Shown here: positions 7,448 to 17,170 of the stretch, piece by piece
How the letters are laid out: each line of letters begins with the position of its first letter
Position numbering within the stretch: position 1 is the first letter of the stretch
Assembly (NCBI GenBank): GCA_030949705.1
Contig: JAUZSF010000026.1
Location: 169,244-233,243 of the forward strand
Source: Robiginitomaculum sp.
GTDB lineage: Bacteria > Pseudomonadota > Alphaproteobacteria > Caulobacterales > Maricaulaceae
DNA: 64,000 nt
Direction of reading: 5' to 3'
Program-made: the position numbers and the translations under genes
The notes under the pieces: model-generated
Told to the model about the DNA's origin: nothing
Databases searched by the model: none
What the model saw: only the letters and a program-made list of their open reading frames with translations

Positions 7448-9361
7448 ATGTCTGATCTTTTCCTAGGCCTGCCCGTGCCCCATCTTAGCTGGTCCAAAGA
7501 CGGCGTGCCGCACAATCTTGATTACGCGGATGGTTATTTTTCTGATCACGATGGTCTAGCCGAGACCTGCACGGTGTTTCTAAAGGGTTGTCATTTACCC
7601 GATATCTGGCAGGACAAGGCCCGTTTTACCATTGCCGAGCTGGGCTTTGGCACGGGCCTGAATTTTCTGCAAACCTGGGATTTGTGGCGCAAAACCCGTT
7701 CCGATGGTGCGCGCCTGCATTTTATATCCATCGAAGGGGCACCCTTTAACCGCGATGATCTGGGCCGCGCCCATGGGGCCTTTGCCCCCCTTCAGGAACT
7801 GGCCGAAAAACTGCGTACCAGATGGCCCGATCCCATAAAGGGGGTACACCGACTTTTTTTTGATGAAGACGGCCTAACCCTGACCCTGTATTTTATGGAT
7901 GTGGACGAAGCCCTGCCACAAATGGAAAGCCCTGCCGATAGCTGGTTTCTGGATGGGTTTGCCCCGTCGCGCAATGCCGCCATGTGGTCGGAAGAGGTGT
8001 TTACCCATCTGGCCCGGCTGAGCCGGCCCGGCACCCGGGCTGCCACGTTCAGTGTCGCCGGCTCGGTGCGCCGGGGCCTGCAAAAGGCCGGATTTGCGGT
8101 CACCAAAGAAGCCGGCCATGGGCGCAAACGTGAACGTCTGGAAGCCGCCTTTGAAGGCACGCCCCCACCCCCATTGCGACGGCCCAGCCGCCCCCATGCG
8201 CCCGGCAACCGCGAGGCAAAATCGGTACTGGTCATAGGCGGCGGCATTGCCGGAGCCAGCATAAGCCACGCCTTTTTGCGGCGGGGTTTAAGCGTTACCA
8301 TGATCTGCAAAGCCGGGCCGGGCGATGAGGCCAGCGGCAATCCGGCAGCCCTGGTTTCCCCCCGTCTTGATCTGGAAGACACACCACAGGCACGGTTTTT
8401 TCGCACAGCCTTTCACCATGCCGCCAAAACCTATCAATCCCTGGGCGATCAGATCTGGATCCCGTGTGGCCTGATCCGCCGCCCGGCCCATCCATCGGAC
8501 GTACAAAAGTTTTCCCGCCTGGTGGCGGCCCGCGCCCTGCCTGAAACGGCACTTTGCGCCGATAAAGGTGGGCCGGGAATATCTCTGCCCGGGGCGGGCA
8601 TGGTATTGCCGAAACCGGCCATCGCTGCCCTTTCGGATGGCGCCCAGATCATTAAGGCTCAGATCAGCTCTGTTCGCCAGAAGAACGGCCGCTGGACAGC
8701 GTGGGGTCAGCAAAACCAGCCGATTGCCAGCGCGGATATCGCTGTACTGGCGCTGGGCAGCGGTACATTGGGCCCCGTCTCATGGCTCAGTTTTCAATAT
8801 CTGAAGGGACAGGTCAGTCAGGGCATGTTGGACGCACCTTATGGGGGCCCGGCTTTATTGGCGGAAAGTTATGCCTTGGGGCTGGATAACGGATCGCTGG
8901 TGTTTGGAGCCACTTTTGATGAAATTGAGCACCCTGATGGTGCTCTTCATCCCACAGCCAAGGATCAGGAGCGTAATCTGACATCCTTAAACACGCTGTC
9001 CCCGACGCTCTATGGTCATCTTAAGAAAAACCAAGTCACCAGCCGGGTTTCAGTGCGCGCCACCACACCGGATCAAATGCCCTATGCTGGCCCGCTGATT
9101 GATGTGGATGATTTTCTGCAACGCTTTGGCGCGTACCGGCATGGATTTTTGGACCCCAAAGTGGGCAAAGCACAAACGCTGGATAATCTCTTTGTGTTGA
9201 TGGGGCTTGGCTCGCGCGGCTTTGCCCTGGCGCCGATACTGGGCGAAGCCATTGCCGCCGAAGCCCTGGGCGAGCCAACCCCGCTGGAGCGCCTTGCCGC
9301 CCAGGCCATGCACCCTGCCCGGGTCTTGGAACGCCGCCTTAAGGCATCGGACCAAAAGTAA
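7448..9361 (+). CDS. mnmC: Bifunctional tRNA U34 methyltransferase / FAD-dependent cmnm5U34 oxidoreductase MnmC
   Basis: A 637-residue two-domain cytosolic enzyme for the last steps of mnm5(s2)U34 synthesis in tRNA wobble positions. The N-terminal methyltransferase (about residues 1-240) has the SAM-binding ELGFGTGLNFL motif and the DGFAPSRNAAMW segment. The C-terminal oxidase (about 255-637) starts with the FAD dinucleotide motif VIGGGIAGAS and ends with the conserved GLGSRGFALAPILGE. Both halves are intact and in one frame. The MnmE and MnmG enzymes that make its substrate are encoded at 47-50 kb in the same window. A short gap after the motA terminator suggests its own promoter. Confidence 0.95.
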   Translation: MSDLFLGLPVPHLSWSKDGVPHNLDYADGYFSDHDGLAETCTVFLKGCHLPDIWQDKARFTIAELGFGTGLNFLQTWDLWRKTRSDGARLHFISIEGAPFNRDDLGRAHGAFAPLQELAEKLRTRWPDPIKGVHRLFFDEDGLTLTLYFMDVDEALPQMESPADSWFLDGFAPSRNAAMWSEEVFTHLARLSRPGTRAATFSVAGSVRRGLQKAGFAVTKEAGHGRKRERLEAAFEGTPPPPLRRPSRPHAPGNREAKSVLVIGGGIAGASISHAFLRRGLSVTMICKAGPGDEASGNPAALVSPRLDLEDTPQARFFRTAFHHAAKTYQSLGDQIWIPCGLIRRPAHPSDVQKFSRLVAARALPETALCADKGGPGISLPGAGMVLPKPAIAALSDGAQIIKAQISSVRQKNGRWTAWGQQNQPIASADIAVLALGSGTLGPVSWLSFQYLKGQVSQGMLDAPYGGPALLAESYALGLDNGSLVFGATFDEIEHPDGALHPTAKDQERNLTSLNTLSPTLYGHLKKNQVTSRVSVRATTPDQMPYAGPLIDVDDFLQRFGAYRHGFLDPKVGKAQTLDNLFVLMGLGSRGFALAPILGEAIAAEALGEPTPLERLAAQAMHPARVLERRLKASDQK

Positions 9362-9441
9362 ACCTAATCAATATGTAATGCCATTAAGGCTTCGACCTGC
9401 GTGAGATTTAATTATAATGGCTCCCTTAAGGGTCATAGTAT

Positions 9442-11928
9442 ATGTCGATTGCTTTTCATGTCCGGCTGTTGTTAACGCGATTTTCCGTGTGGCTGGCGCT
9501 GTTGTGGGAACGCAGCGTGCCGGTATTTTTCCCGGCCGTATTGTTTCCAGCCCTGTATATAGCGCTATCTTTGTTCGGGGCATGGGAGCGCTTTGGTGAT
9601 CCGTGGCGATTTTTCGCCTTGATCACCAGCCTGGGGCTTTGTTTTTATTATCTTTATCGGGGCGTGCGGGCCTTTCACTGGCCATCCATAGAGGCCCAGG
9701 CCCGACGGATGGAACAGGATGCGGCGCTGGCAGGTCGTCCGCTGGAATTATTGAATGACCATCCGGCCCAAAACAATAACCCGCAAAGCGCGGCCCTCTG
9801 GCAGGCACAGCAAAGGCGCGCCCGGGCAGCCCTTAAACGCCTTGGCCCGAAAAAACCCCGCGCCGCCCTGGCCCGTCTTGATGTGTATGGTCTGCGCGCC
9901 GCCGCCATGGTGCTGATCTTTGCGGGCTTTGTGATCGCCGGACCGCACGCCGGGGCACGGCTGGACGAGGCCTTTGCCCCCCGGTTTCTCAGCCAGGTTT
10001 CCACCAGCGCCAAAAGCGAGGCCTGGATCACCGGGCCTGACTACGCCCAATTAGCCCCCAAGTTTCTAAGCGCCGATCATGACGGGCCCATAGAAGCCCT
10101 GACCGGTTCAGATTTCCACCTCAAAATCAGCGGCACTCGTAAAACGCCGGTGCTGCGCTTACGCATGAATGGCAAAAAGCGCCGGATCAAATTCACCAAA
10201 ACCGGGCCGCAAAGCTATGACGCCAGGGTGCGTATTGATCAAAACAGCGTGCTGGAACTAGACCGGCCACTGTCCCGGCTTTGGCAGATCAAGGCCCAGA
10301 CCGACACCCCCCCAAGAGTGCTGTTTACCAAGGTTCCCCATGGGGACACATCGGATTCGCTCAGCTTTTCCTATGCGGCCCGTGACGATGTGGGCATTGC
10401 CGCCTTGGAACTGGTGTTGGAGCGCCCCGAGGGCAAAACCAAAAAAACAGACAGCACCTTGTTGGATCTGCCAGCCAAAAATGCCAAGGCGCTGGACGAA
10501 AAAACCATGCTGGATTTTACCCGTCATCGCTGGGCCGGTCTGCCGGTCACTGTGACCCTGATCGCCCATGACGGGGCCGGGCAGAAAGGTCGCTCGCGGT
10601 CCTATAGTCTCACCCTGCCAGACAAATTATTCGTAAACCCCATGGCCAAGGCCATTGCCGAACAACGCACCTTGCTGATCCGGACCGATGAACCCTATGC
10701 CCCCATGCCGCCGCGCCCCGCTTTAAGCGCCGAAGACGTGCGCGCCCGCCCGCCCTTTGCCCAGGACAATCCGGCAGAACGATTGGGCCGCGCCCCCAAA
10801 GAGGTTCAGCGTGCCGCCGCCTTGATGCGGGCCAGCCTGCGGGCACCGGAAATGTTTTTTGATGATCCGCTGGTTTATGTTGGCTTGCGCTATGCCGCTG
10901 AAAACCTGCGCCTGGCGCGTCGCCCTGCCGATTATAAAGATCTGGATGATGAGTTGTGGGCCTTGGCGCTGTGGGCCGAGGGCGGGGCATTGGCTGATGC
11001 CCGGGCCGCCATGAAGGCGGCCGAACGCGCCTTTCGCCGGGCCTTGGCCCGCGGCGCGCCAGCAGACGAATTGGCGCGCCTGATGCATAATTACGAGCGC
11101 TCGGTAAAGCGTTATCTTGAGGCCCTGGCCGAAGAAGCCCTGCGCAATGGTCAAACCGCCAAAAACGACGCTGGTATGAGCGCCACCATGGATGGCAATA
11201 CCTTGCAGGAAATGCTGGACGCCCTGAAAGCGCTGTCGGAGACCGGCGCGCGCGGTGATGCGCGTAAATTATTGCAGGCTTTGTCCGAACTTTTGGAAAA
11301 AATGAAAATGCAATTGGCCGCCGGATCCGGGGGTGGCGACGACCCGGTCAGCGAGGCCATGCGCAAGGCGTTGGAGGAATTGGGCGATATTACCGCCGAA
11401 CAACGTGAAATTCTGGATGAAGCCTTTCGCCAGCAACAACAATCCCCCGGCGAAAAATCCGATGATCAGGGGCTGGCCGGGGAACAAAAGGGGTTAGGTG
11501 AGCGCCTGCGCGCACTGGCCGAAGAAGAGGAAGAACAGGGCCGTGGTGGCGCGATGGGGACCTTAAAAGAAGGGGCCGATGAAATGGGCCAGGCCGCCGG
11601 AGCGTTAAAAGAAGGTGATCTGGACGAAGCTCTAAGCGCACAAAAGGACGCCCTGGCCGCCTTGCGTGAGGGTTCCGAAGCTTTGGCCTCTGACCTGTTG
11701 GATCATATCCAGAAACAAAATGGTAAAGGGGCTGGCGAGAACCGTGATCCCTTTGGCCGGCAAACCCGCGGTGGCGGTGCACAAGCCGCCGATGGCACCC
11801 AGGTTCCTGATGTCATTAATGCCCAGCGCGCCCGGGAAATTTTGCAATTGTTGCGTGACCGGGCCGCCGAACAGGGACGCACCGATGAAGAGCTGAATTA
11901 TCTAGATCGCTTGCTGGAACGGTTTTAG
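9442..11928 (+). CDS. TIGR02302 / DUF4175 family large membrane protein
   Basis: An 828-residue protein with N-terminal hydrophobic segments (about residues 28-50 and 58-75, and another near 150-175), then a periplasmic beta-rich region. The C-terminal half is long, polar and helical, with Gln/Glu/Ala-rich stretches (QQQQSPGEKSDDQG, AEEEEEQGRGG), likely coiled coil. This architecture is that of TIGR02302, a family common in Alphaproteobacteria and of unknown function. The start is an ATG at 9442. Its terminus LLERF lies close to the convergent glyoxalase gene. The family call rests on architecture and on remembered family features such as the C-terminal LNYLDRLLERF. Confidence 0.8.
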   Translation: MSIAFHVRLLLTRFSVWLALLWERSVPVFFPAVLFPALYIALSLFGAWERFGDPWRFFALITSLGLCFYYLYRGVRAFHWPSIEAQARRMEQDAALAGRPLELLNDHPAQNNNPQSAALWQAQQRRARAALKRLGPKKPRAALARLDVYGLRAAAMVLIFAGFVIAGPHAGARLDEAFAPRFLSQVSTSAKSEAWITGPDYAQLAPKFLSADHDGPIEALTGSDFHLKISGTRKTPVLRLRMNGKKRRIKFTKTGPQSYDARVRIDQNSVLELDRPLSRLWQIKAQTDTPPRVLFTKVPHGDTSDSLSFSYAARDDVGIAALELVLERPEGKTKKTDSTLLDLPAKNAKALDEKTMLDFTRHRWAGLPVTVTLIAHDGAGQKGRSRSYSLTLPDKLFVNPMAKAIAEQRTLLIRTDEPYAPMPPRPALSAEDVRARPPFAQDNPAERLGRAPKEVQRAAALMRASLRAPEMFFDDPLVYVGLRYAAENLRLARRPADYKDLDDELWALALWAEGGALADARAAMKAAERAFRRALARGAPADELARLMHNYERSVKRYLEALAEEALRNGQTAKNDAGMSATMDGNTLQEMLDALKALSETGARGDARKLLQALSELLEKMKMQLAAGSGGGDDPVSEAMRKALEELGDITAEQREILDEAFRQQQQSPGEKSDDQGLAGEQKGLGERLRALAEEEEEQGRGGAMGTLKEGADEMGQAAGALKEGDLDEALSAQKDALAALREGSEALASDLLDHIQKQNGKGAGENRDPFGRQTRGGGAQAADGTQVPDVINAQRAREILQLLRDRAAEQGRTDEELNYLDRLLERF

Positions 11929-11932
11929 GCCC

Positions 11933-12396
11933 TTACCACTCGCCCTGATTTTCCATGCTTTTCCAGGGCTCCGTTGGGGCCAGCGCCGCCCCCTTTTGCA
12001 ATAACTCAATGGAGATCCCATCGGGCGAGCGCACAAACGCCATATGGCCATCCCGGGGCGGGCGGTTGATCACCACGCCCATATCCTGCAAATGCGCGCA
12101 AAGGGCATATAGATCATCAACCTGAAATGCCAGATGGCCAAAATTGCGCCCCCCCCTCATAGCCCTTTTCATCCCAGTTCCAGGTCAGTTCGACCATGGG
12201 CAGACCACCGACAAAGCCGGTGCCTTCATGGGGGGGCATTGCGCTCTATGTCCTCGGGTGAAGCCAAAAAGATCAGGGAAAATCGCCCGGCTTCATTATC
12301 GATGCGACGCAATTGTTTCAGCCCCAGGCCCTGAACATAAAATCGCAAGGATTCGTCTACATCGCTAATGCGAACCATGGTGTGCAAAAATTCCAT
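11933..12396 (-). CDS. gloA: Glyoxalase I-like (VOC family) protein, frameshifted twice
   Basis: Lactoylglutathione lyase, which detoxifies methylglyoxal with glutathione in the cytosol. The N-terminus ([20 protein letters not shown]) and middle ([19 protein letters not shown]) lie in different frames from the C-terminal half ([32 protein letters not shown]). The breaks coincide with a seven-G run (plus 12230-12236) and an eight-C run (12149-12156), one base too long each. Repaired length is about 153 residues. Metal-ligand positions (the first His and the Glu of the VELTWNW strand, then the later His and Glu) are present. It is the last gene of an apparent operon with the membrane protein and the Ada-like gene. 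Confidence 0.83.
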
Positions 12397-12400
12397 TTGG

Positions 12401-13027
12401 CTAATCCTTGTCTGGATTTGGGTTGGTTTTTTCCGGCAATTTCAGACCATCTTCGGTTTGCACCAAAGGCGACCATTTTGGCCGCTGGCGTTGTTTGGGG
12501 GCATCCGGCAGATCGCCTTCGCCGCGGGCGAGGCGCAGCTCGTCTTCCAGCGAGCCCGGCCGGTTGCGATGAAAACGATGAGCCACCACAAACGCCACCC
12601 CGCCCCACGAGGCAATCAGGCCAAAAAACAGAAAAAATGCATAAACCAGCGGCCCGTCCAGACGAAACTGGCGGCTCACCTCGCCGGCCAGGCCGGCGCT
12701 GGCCGCACTGGTGGTGGTGACCGGTTCGGCAATTAAAAATCCATACAGCGCCGTCAGCATCAGCATGATCACCGGCGTCAGTACCGCGGCCGCAATTAGC
12801 ATTACCGCCCCATAAAGCGCCCCGCGCGGCCCATGGGCACGTACATAAGCCTGGACATATTGCTCTTCATTAAGCCCCTTGACCAGCCCGGGCTGGTTCT
12901 TTTGACAATCCGGCCATTCTTCGCGAGCATCGCGATGTACCACGCGATAGCCCAGGGCCGCGCGCAAGGCGGTAACCACAAAAAGCAACACAAACAAGGC
13001 TATGGCGATCAAAGGTCCAGTATTCAT
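12401..13027 (-). CDS. Membrane protein of unknown function (three predicted helices)
   Basis: A 208-residue inner-membrane protein. Hydrophobic segments lie near residues 5-27, 70-97 and 128-150. The first is followed by a polar loop with one cysteine (EWPDCQKNQ), and the C-terminal 55 residues are charged and proline-rich (DAPKQRQRPKW ... NPNPDKD), so likely cytoplasmic. I do not recognise a family. It sits four bases from the glyoxalase gene and nine bases from the Ada-like gene, on the same strand, which supports a three-gene operon. No functional claim is possible from sequence alone. Confidence 0.75.
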   Translation of the reverse strand: MNTGPLIAIALFVLLFVVTALRAALGYRVVHRDAREEWPDCQKNQPGLVKGLNEEQYVQAYVRAHGPRGALYGAVMLIAAAVLTPVIMLMLTALYGFLIAEPVTTTSAASAGLAGEVSRQFRLDGPLVYAFFLFFGLIASWGGVAFVVAHRFHRNRPGSLEDELRLARGEGDLPDAPKQRQRPKWSPLVQTEDGLKLPEKTNPNPDKD

Positions 13028-13036
13028 GATGCCAGT

Positions 13037-13861
13037 TTAAGCGTTTATCGCCTCGTAGACCAGCATGGATCGCTTACGTTCTACACCCCAATGATAACCG
13101 GTAAGGCGACCATCAGCCCCCAGCACCCGGTGACAGGGAATGATCCAGGATATGGGGTTGCGCCCCACGGCGGCCCCCACCGCGCGCGCTGCCTTGGCCG
13201 AACACACGGTTCGGGCAAGATCACCATAGCGTGTGGTTTTACCCGGCGGTATGGCCAACAGAGCCCGCCAGACCTGACGTTGCCATTTGGTGCCATAAAG
13301 CGCCAGCGGCACCGGTTTGCCGTCTTTGAAGATATCGGCACACAAGGCAACAGCCGCCTCGTCATCACGCGAAAAAGTGGCCGCCGGGTATCGCCCGCGC
13401 AGATCTTCAAAAACCCTGATCTCCTCGCCTGCATCGGCAAAGCCCAGCGCCGACAGCCCCCGCGGCGAAATCAGCATTACCGCCAATCCAAAGGGACAGG
13501 GCGCCACCCCCCAGATAAAATTCAGACCCTGACCCCGGGCCTTGGCCTCGCCCGGCGTGGTGGCCTCATAGGCAATAAAAAGATCGTGCAATCGCCCCGG
13601 CGAGGAAAGCCCCGCCTCGTAACTGGCATCCAGCACACTTAACCCCTCCAACAGAGAGGCCCGCGCCGAAGAATGCGCCAGCGCATCCATAAAGCGTTTG
13701 GGGCTAGTGCCGGTCCAGCGGGAAAACAGACGGTGGAAATGCGCCGCGCTCAGCCCGACATGGTCGGCAATGGTTTGCAGATCCGGTCGCTCTTTCCAGT
13801 GTTCATCCAAAAAGGCCAGCGCCCGGGTCACATGCTGATAATCATTGGTGTGCGTACTCAT
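13037..13861 (-). CDS. Ada-like protein: AraC-type HTH fused to O6-alkylguanine-DNA alkyltransferase
   Basis: A 274-residue fusion. Residues about 10-105 form an AraC-type helix-turn-helix pair (TIADHVGLSAAHFHRLFSRW; TSPKRFMDA). Residues about 110-274 form the Ogt/Ada C-terminal alkyltransferase, with the acceptor Cys243 in IIPCHRVLG and a typical YGDLAR substrate-side helix. It would repair O6-methylguanine by irreversible self-alkylation and could regulate transcription. The N-terminal phosphotriester-accepting zinc domain of E. coli Ada is absent, which is common in alphaproteobacterial versions. It is first gene of the operon with the membrane protein and the glyoxalase. Confidence 0.9.
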   Translation of the reverse strand: MSTHTNDYQHVTRALAFLDEHWKERPDLQTIADHVGLSAAHFHRLFSRWTGTSPKRFMDALAHSSARASLLEGLSVLDASYEAGLSSPGRLHDLFIAYEATTPGEAKARGQGLNFIWGVAPCPFGLAVMLISPRGLSALGFADAGEEIRVFEDLRGRYPAATFSRDDEAAVALCADIFKDGKPVPLALYGTKWQRQVWRALLAIPPGKTTRYGDLARTVCSAKAARAVGAAVGRNPISWIIPCHRVLGADGRLTGYHWGVERKRSMLVYEAINA

Positions 13862-13985
13862 AACGCGACCCTAGCGGTTATTCTTTGGCACGCCACCCGG
13901 ATATTGCGCAATTTCTGTACGTCTTAAGGGCTCCGTTAAGGGCTTTGCGCTATGAAGGGACTTCCAGAATAAAGGTGCCCGTTCC

Positions 13986-14858
13986 TTGAGTGTTATGGAT
14001 CAAATTCCGGCTTCGCGACCAGATCGACGTCGCAAAAAGCGCGGCGGCCCCGACCGGCGCCAGCAAAGCCGCCATGTCTGGTTTTTGAACGCCACCTTTG
14101 ACCGTATTGACTTTAACCAGACCATAGAACGCATTGATGAGCGCCCCCCCGGCGCGCCGTTCAAATTTGTGGTTACCCCCAATGTGGACCATCTGGTGCG
14201 ACTGCAAACCGAACCCAATTGGGTAAAAAAGCTTTATGCCCAGGCCTGGCTGACGGTTTGTGATTCTCGCATATTGGAACTGATTGCCGCCATCAGCGGC
14301 GAAAAAATTGCGGTCACCCCCGGCTCTGACCTGACCAAGGCCCTGTTTGAGAGCAAGATTGATCCCGCCGAACCGGTCACCATTATTGGCGCCAATCAGC
14401 AAACCATAGAGGCCATTACCGCGCGTTACGGCTTGCAGGATGTACGCTGGTACGAGCCACCCATGGGGCTGGCTAAAAACCTGCTGGCGATTGAACAATG
14501 TGCTGAATTTGTGGCCAAGAACCCGGCGCGCTTTATCTTTTTCTGTGTCGGTTCACCACAACAGGAAATGGTGGCACGGGCCTGTTTGCGCCGGGGCGAT
14601 TGTGAAGGTACAGGATTGTGCGTTGGCGCCTCGCTGGACTTTCTGGCCGGAGCGGTACGCCGCGCTCCATCATGGATGCAGGCAATGCGGCTGGAATGGT
14701 TGTTTCGCCTGCTCAGCGAGCCAAAACGCATGTGGAAACGCTATCTGGTCGAAGGCCCCAAAATCGCCTTTGTCTGGTGGAAATGGCATACCGCCCGGGC
14801 AACGTTAAAACGCCTGGAGCGGTTAAACCGCGCCGGGGCTTTTGACGGCAAACGCTAA
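13986..14858 (+). CDS. WecG/TagA/CpsF family glycosyltransferase
   Basis: A GT26-type glycosyltransferase, about 290 residues, that adds a sugar (often ManNAc or a uronic acid) to a lipid-linked acceptor on the cytoplasmic face of the membrane. Family marks are FVVTPNVDHLV, a D-S-R loop where many members have DG, the IIGANQQT segment, FFCVGSPQQEMVA, the G-A-S-LDFLAG motif and the C-terminal WLFRLLSEPKRMWKRYL. The N-terminal 25 residues are very basic. A TTG at 13986 has AAAGG at suitable distance; an ATG at 13995 is the alternative start. It lies with galU, glmM, ugd and a phosphomannomutase, so an exopolysaccharide or holdfast-like role is a reasonable inference. Confidence 0.9.
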   Translation: MSVMDQIPASRPDRRRKKRGGPDRRQQSRHVWFLNATFDRIDFNQTIERIDERPPGAPFKFVVTPNVDHLVRLQTEPNWVKKLYAQAWLTVCDSRILELIAAISGEKIAVTPGSDLTKALFESKIDPAEPVTIIGANQQTIEAITARYGLQDVRWYEPPMGLAKNLLAIEQCAEFVAKNPARFIFFCVGSPQQEMVARACLRRGDCEGTGLCVGASLDFLAGAVRRAPSWMQAMRLEWLFRLLSEPKRMWKRYLVEGPKIAFVWWKWHTARATLKRLERLNRAGAFDGKR

Positions 14859-14861
14859 GCC

Positions 14862-15734
14862 TTAGCCGCGCAAGGCCTCTTCAAACATGGCCCGCGCCCG
14901 ATCCCCCAAGGTTTCATGATGAAGCGCAAAGTGGGTAATCGCCCGCAAATAGCCCAAGCGGTCACCACAATCAAAATCCACCCCCTCATAGGGTAAGGCA
15001 TAAAACGGCTGGGTCTGCATTAATCTGGCCATGGCGTCGGTAAGCTGAATTTCGCCGCCGGCCCCGCTTTGCTGGGTTTCCAGAAGGCCCAGAATTTCTG
15101 GCTGCAAAATATAACGCCCGGTGATTTTCAAATTGGACGGGGCCTCATCAATTTTTGGTTTTTCCACCATACCGCGCATTTCAATAAGTTTGCCCACCAC
15201 GTCCTTGGGATCAATAACGCCATATTTGCTGACATCTTTGCGGGGCACTTCATCAACGGCAATTATATTGCCGCCACTTTCATTATAGGCGCTGACCATC
15301 TGACTGAGACAACCGGGTTTTCCCTGAATCAATACATCAGGCAGCAAGACGGCAAACGGCTCGTCCCCAATGATGTCGCGGGCGCACCAGATGGCATGAC
15401 CCAGACCCAAAGGGGCCTGTTGGCGCACAAAGCTCATCGAGCCGGGTTCGGGCAAGGCGTCGGTCAAGGCCTGAAGAACATCCTGCTTGCCCTTGCCTCG
15501 CAAAATGGTTTCCAGCTCGAATGCCCGGTCAAAATAATCTTCAATGGCGCTTTTGGCCCGCCCGGTAACAAAAACAATGTGTTCAATCCCCGCTTCACGG
15601 GCTTCATCCACCACATATTGCACCGCGGGACGGTCCACCACGGGCAGCATTTCCTTGGGGATGGATTTGGTGGCCGGCAGCACACGTGTGCCCAGACCCG
15701 CCACCGGAAGAACAGCCTTGCGTAGCGGTTTCAT
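14862..15734 (-). CDS. galU: UTP-glucose-1-phosphate uridylyltransferase
   Basis: A 290-residue nucleotidyltransferase making UDP-glucose from UTP and glucose-1-phosphate in the cytosol. The nucleotide-binding signature is complete: AVLPVAGLGTRVLPATKSIPK with the catalytic lysine, then GLGHAIWCA, the FAVLLPDV Mg-binding site, and GGEIQLTDA. The product feeds ugd (17.2-18.5 kb) for UDP-glucuronate and many envelope glycans. It runs convergent to the glycosyltransferase, with three bases between the stops, and divergent from glmM. No oddities; length is normal for the family. Confidence 0.96.
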   Translation of the reverse strand: MKPLRKAVLPVAGLGTRVLPATKSIPKEMLPVVDRPAVQYVVDEAREAGIEHIVFVTGRAKSAIEDYFDRAFELETILRGKGKQDVLQALTDALPEPGSMSFVRQQAPLGLGHAIWCARDIIGDEPFAVLLPDVLIQGKPGCLSQMVSAYNESGGNIIAVDEVPRKDVSKYGVIDPKDVVGKLIEMRGMVEKPKIDEAPSNLKITGRYILQPEILGLLETQQSGAGGEIQLTDAMARLMQTQPFYALPYEGVDFDCGDRLGYLRAITHFALHHETLGDRARAMFEEALRG

Positions 15735-15830
15735 ACCCCACCCCCATAATGAAAACTTCTGCGTGTTCCTCTAGGCAATTGAAGAGATCAAGGCAATACT
15801 AAGGGGCTAATTCTTAAACAGGGCCTAGCC

Positions 15831-17159
15831 ATGCATACAATCAAATTTGGCACCGATGGCGTTCGTGGCAAGGCCAATGTCGCCCCCATAGATGCCCTGA
15901 GCATGTGCCGTATTGGCCAGGCTGCCGCGGGTCTGGTTGGCCCGGGGGCGCTGGTCTTTGTGGGCCGCGATACCCGCGCATCCGGCCCCATGTTAGAGGC
16001 CGCCCTAACCGCCGGACTGGCCTCGGGCGGGGCCAATGTCTTGCTGGCCGGTGTGGTGCCAACCGCAGCGGTTGGGCTGGCCGTACGCGAACGCGGCGCG
16101 GCTATGGGCGTTATGCTGACGGCCTCACACAACCCTGCCGAAGATAACGGCATAAAGTTTTTTGGCCGTTCCGGTGACAAGCTGGATGAAAAAGAGCAAG
16201 ACGAGCTGCAAGACCGGATCAATGCCAACCAGGCTCCGGATCCTGGCATTAATATTGGCCGCATTGATCAAACCTCGGCGGTGCAGGAGCTCTATGCCCA
16301 GGCAGTGCGCGCCTCGGCCCCCGGCACGCCCCTAAAAGGCATGCATCTGGTGCTGGATTGCGCCCATGGGGCGGCCTCGTTTCTGGCCCCGGAAATTTTG
16401 CGCGCCATGGGGGCCAAACTTGATGTGCTGCACGCCAACCCGGATGGCAAAAATATCAATCTGGAATGTGGATCAACCGCACCACAGATATTGCAACAAC
16501 GGGTAACCGCCCTTGGGGCCGATGCCGGCATTGCCTTTGATGGTGATGCAGACCGGGTATTGCTGGTCGATGAAAAAGGCGGCCTGATTGATGGTGATTT
16601 ATTGCTGGCCAGCATTGCCCGGGATTGGGCCGAACGCGGTCTGTTGCGCGGCGAAGCCGTGGTGGCCACCCATATGTCCAATCTGGGGCTTGAGGTCTAT
16701 TTACAGGACATTGGCCTGAAACTGGAACGCACCCAGGTGGGGGATCGTTATGTGGCCGCAAAGCTGAATACCCTTGGGGCCAATCTTGGCGGCGAGCAAT
16801 CGGGGCATTTACGCATGCCCGATTTGTGCCCGTCCGGCGATGGCCTGATTGCCGCCGTGGCGGCCCTGCGGGTATTGGGGACCGCCTCCAAACCCGCGAG
16901 TATGGCTTTGCGGCCATTTTCGCCTTTGCCGCAATTCATGCACAATGTTGCCCGGCCCGATGGCCCCGACCCCATGGACAATCCCACCATTATAAAGGCT
17001 TGCCAACAGGCCGAAGGCGTTTTGGGTGATACGGGCCGGTTGTTGGTGCGCCCCTCGGGTACGGAACCTCTGGTGCGGGTAATGGCCGAATGTGACAACC
17101 CCCACACGGCCCGCCAGGCCATCAAACTGGTGACCGATGCGTTGGGCGCTCTTGGCTGA
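15831..17159 (+). CDS. glmM: Phosphoglucosamine mutase
   Basis: A 442-residue alpha-D-phosphohexomutase interconverting glucosamine-6-phosphate and glucosamine-1-phosphate, a step to UDP-GlcNAc for peptidoglycan and LPS. The phosphoserine loop is TASHNPAEDNGIKFFG, the metal site DGDADRVLLVD, the sugar-binding GEQSGH and the phosphate-binding RPSGTEPLVRVM. The N-terminal KFGTDGVRG is diagnostic for GlmM over other mutases. The ATG at 15831 begins right before this motif. It lies alone on the plus strand between galU and ugd. Confidence 0.95.
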   Translation: MHTIKFGTDGVRGKANVAPIDALSMCRIGQAAAGLVGPGALVFVGRDTRASGPMLEAALTAGLASGGANVLLAGVVPTAAVGLAVRERGAAMGVMLTASHNPAEDNGIKFFGRSGDKLDEKEQDELQDRINANQAPDPGINIGRIDQTSAVQELYAQAVRASAPGTPLKGMHLVLDCAHGAASFLAPEILRAMGAKLDVLHANPDGKNINLECGSTAPQILQQRVTALGADAGIAFDGDADRVLLVDEKGGLIDGDLLLASIARDWAERGLLRGEAVVATHMSNLGLEVYLQDIGLKLERTQVGDRYVAAKLNTLGANLGGEQSGHLRMPDLCPSGDGLIAAVAALRVLGTASKPASMALRPFSPLPQFMHNVARPDGPDPMDNPTIIKACQQAEGVLGDTGRLLVRPSGTEPLVRVMAECDNPHTARQAIKLVTDALGALG

Positions 17160-17170
17160 CTGAGCCGCAC

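Noticed and set aside
13924-13940. CtrA site before the glycosyltransferase
   Set aside because: Spacing between TTAA halves is eight, not seven.
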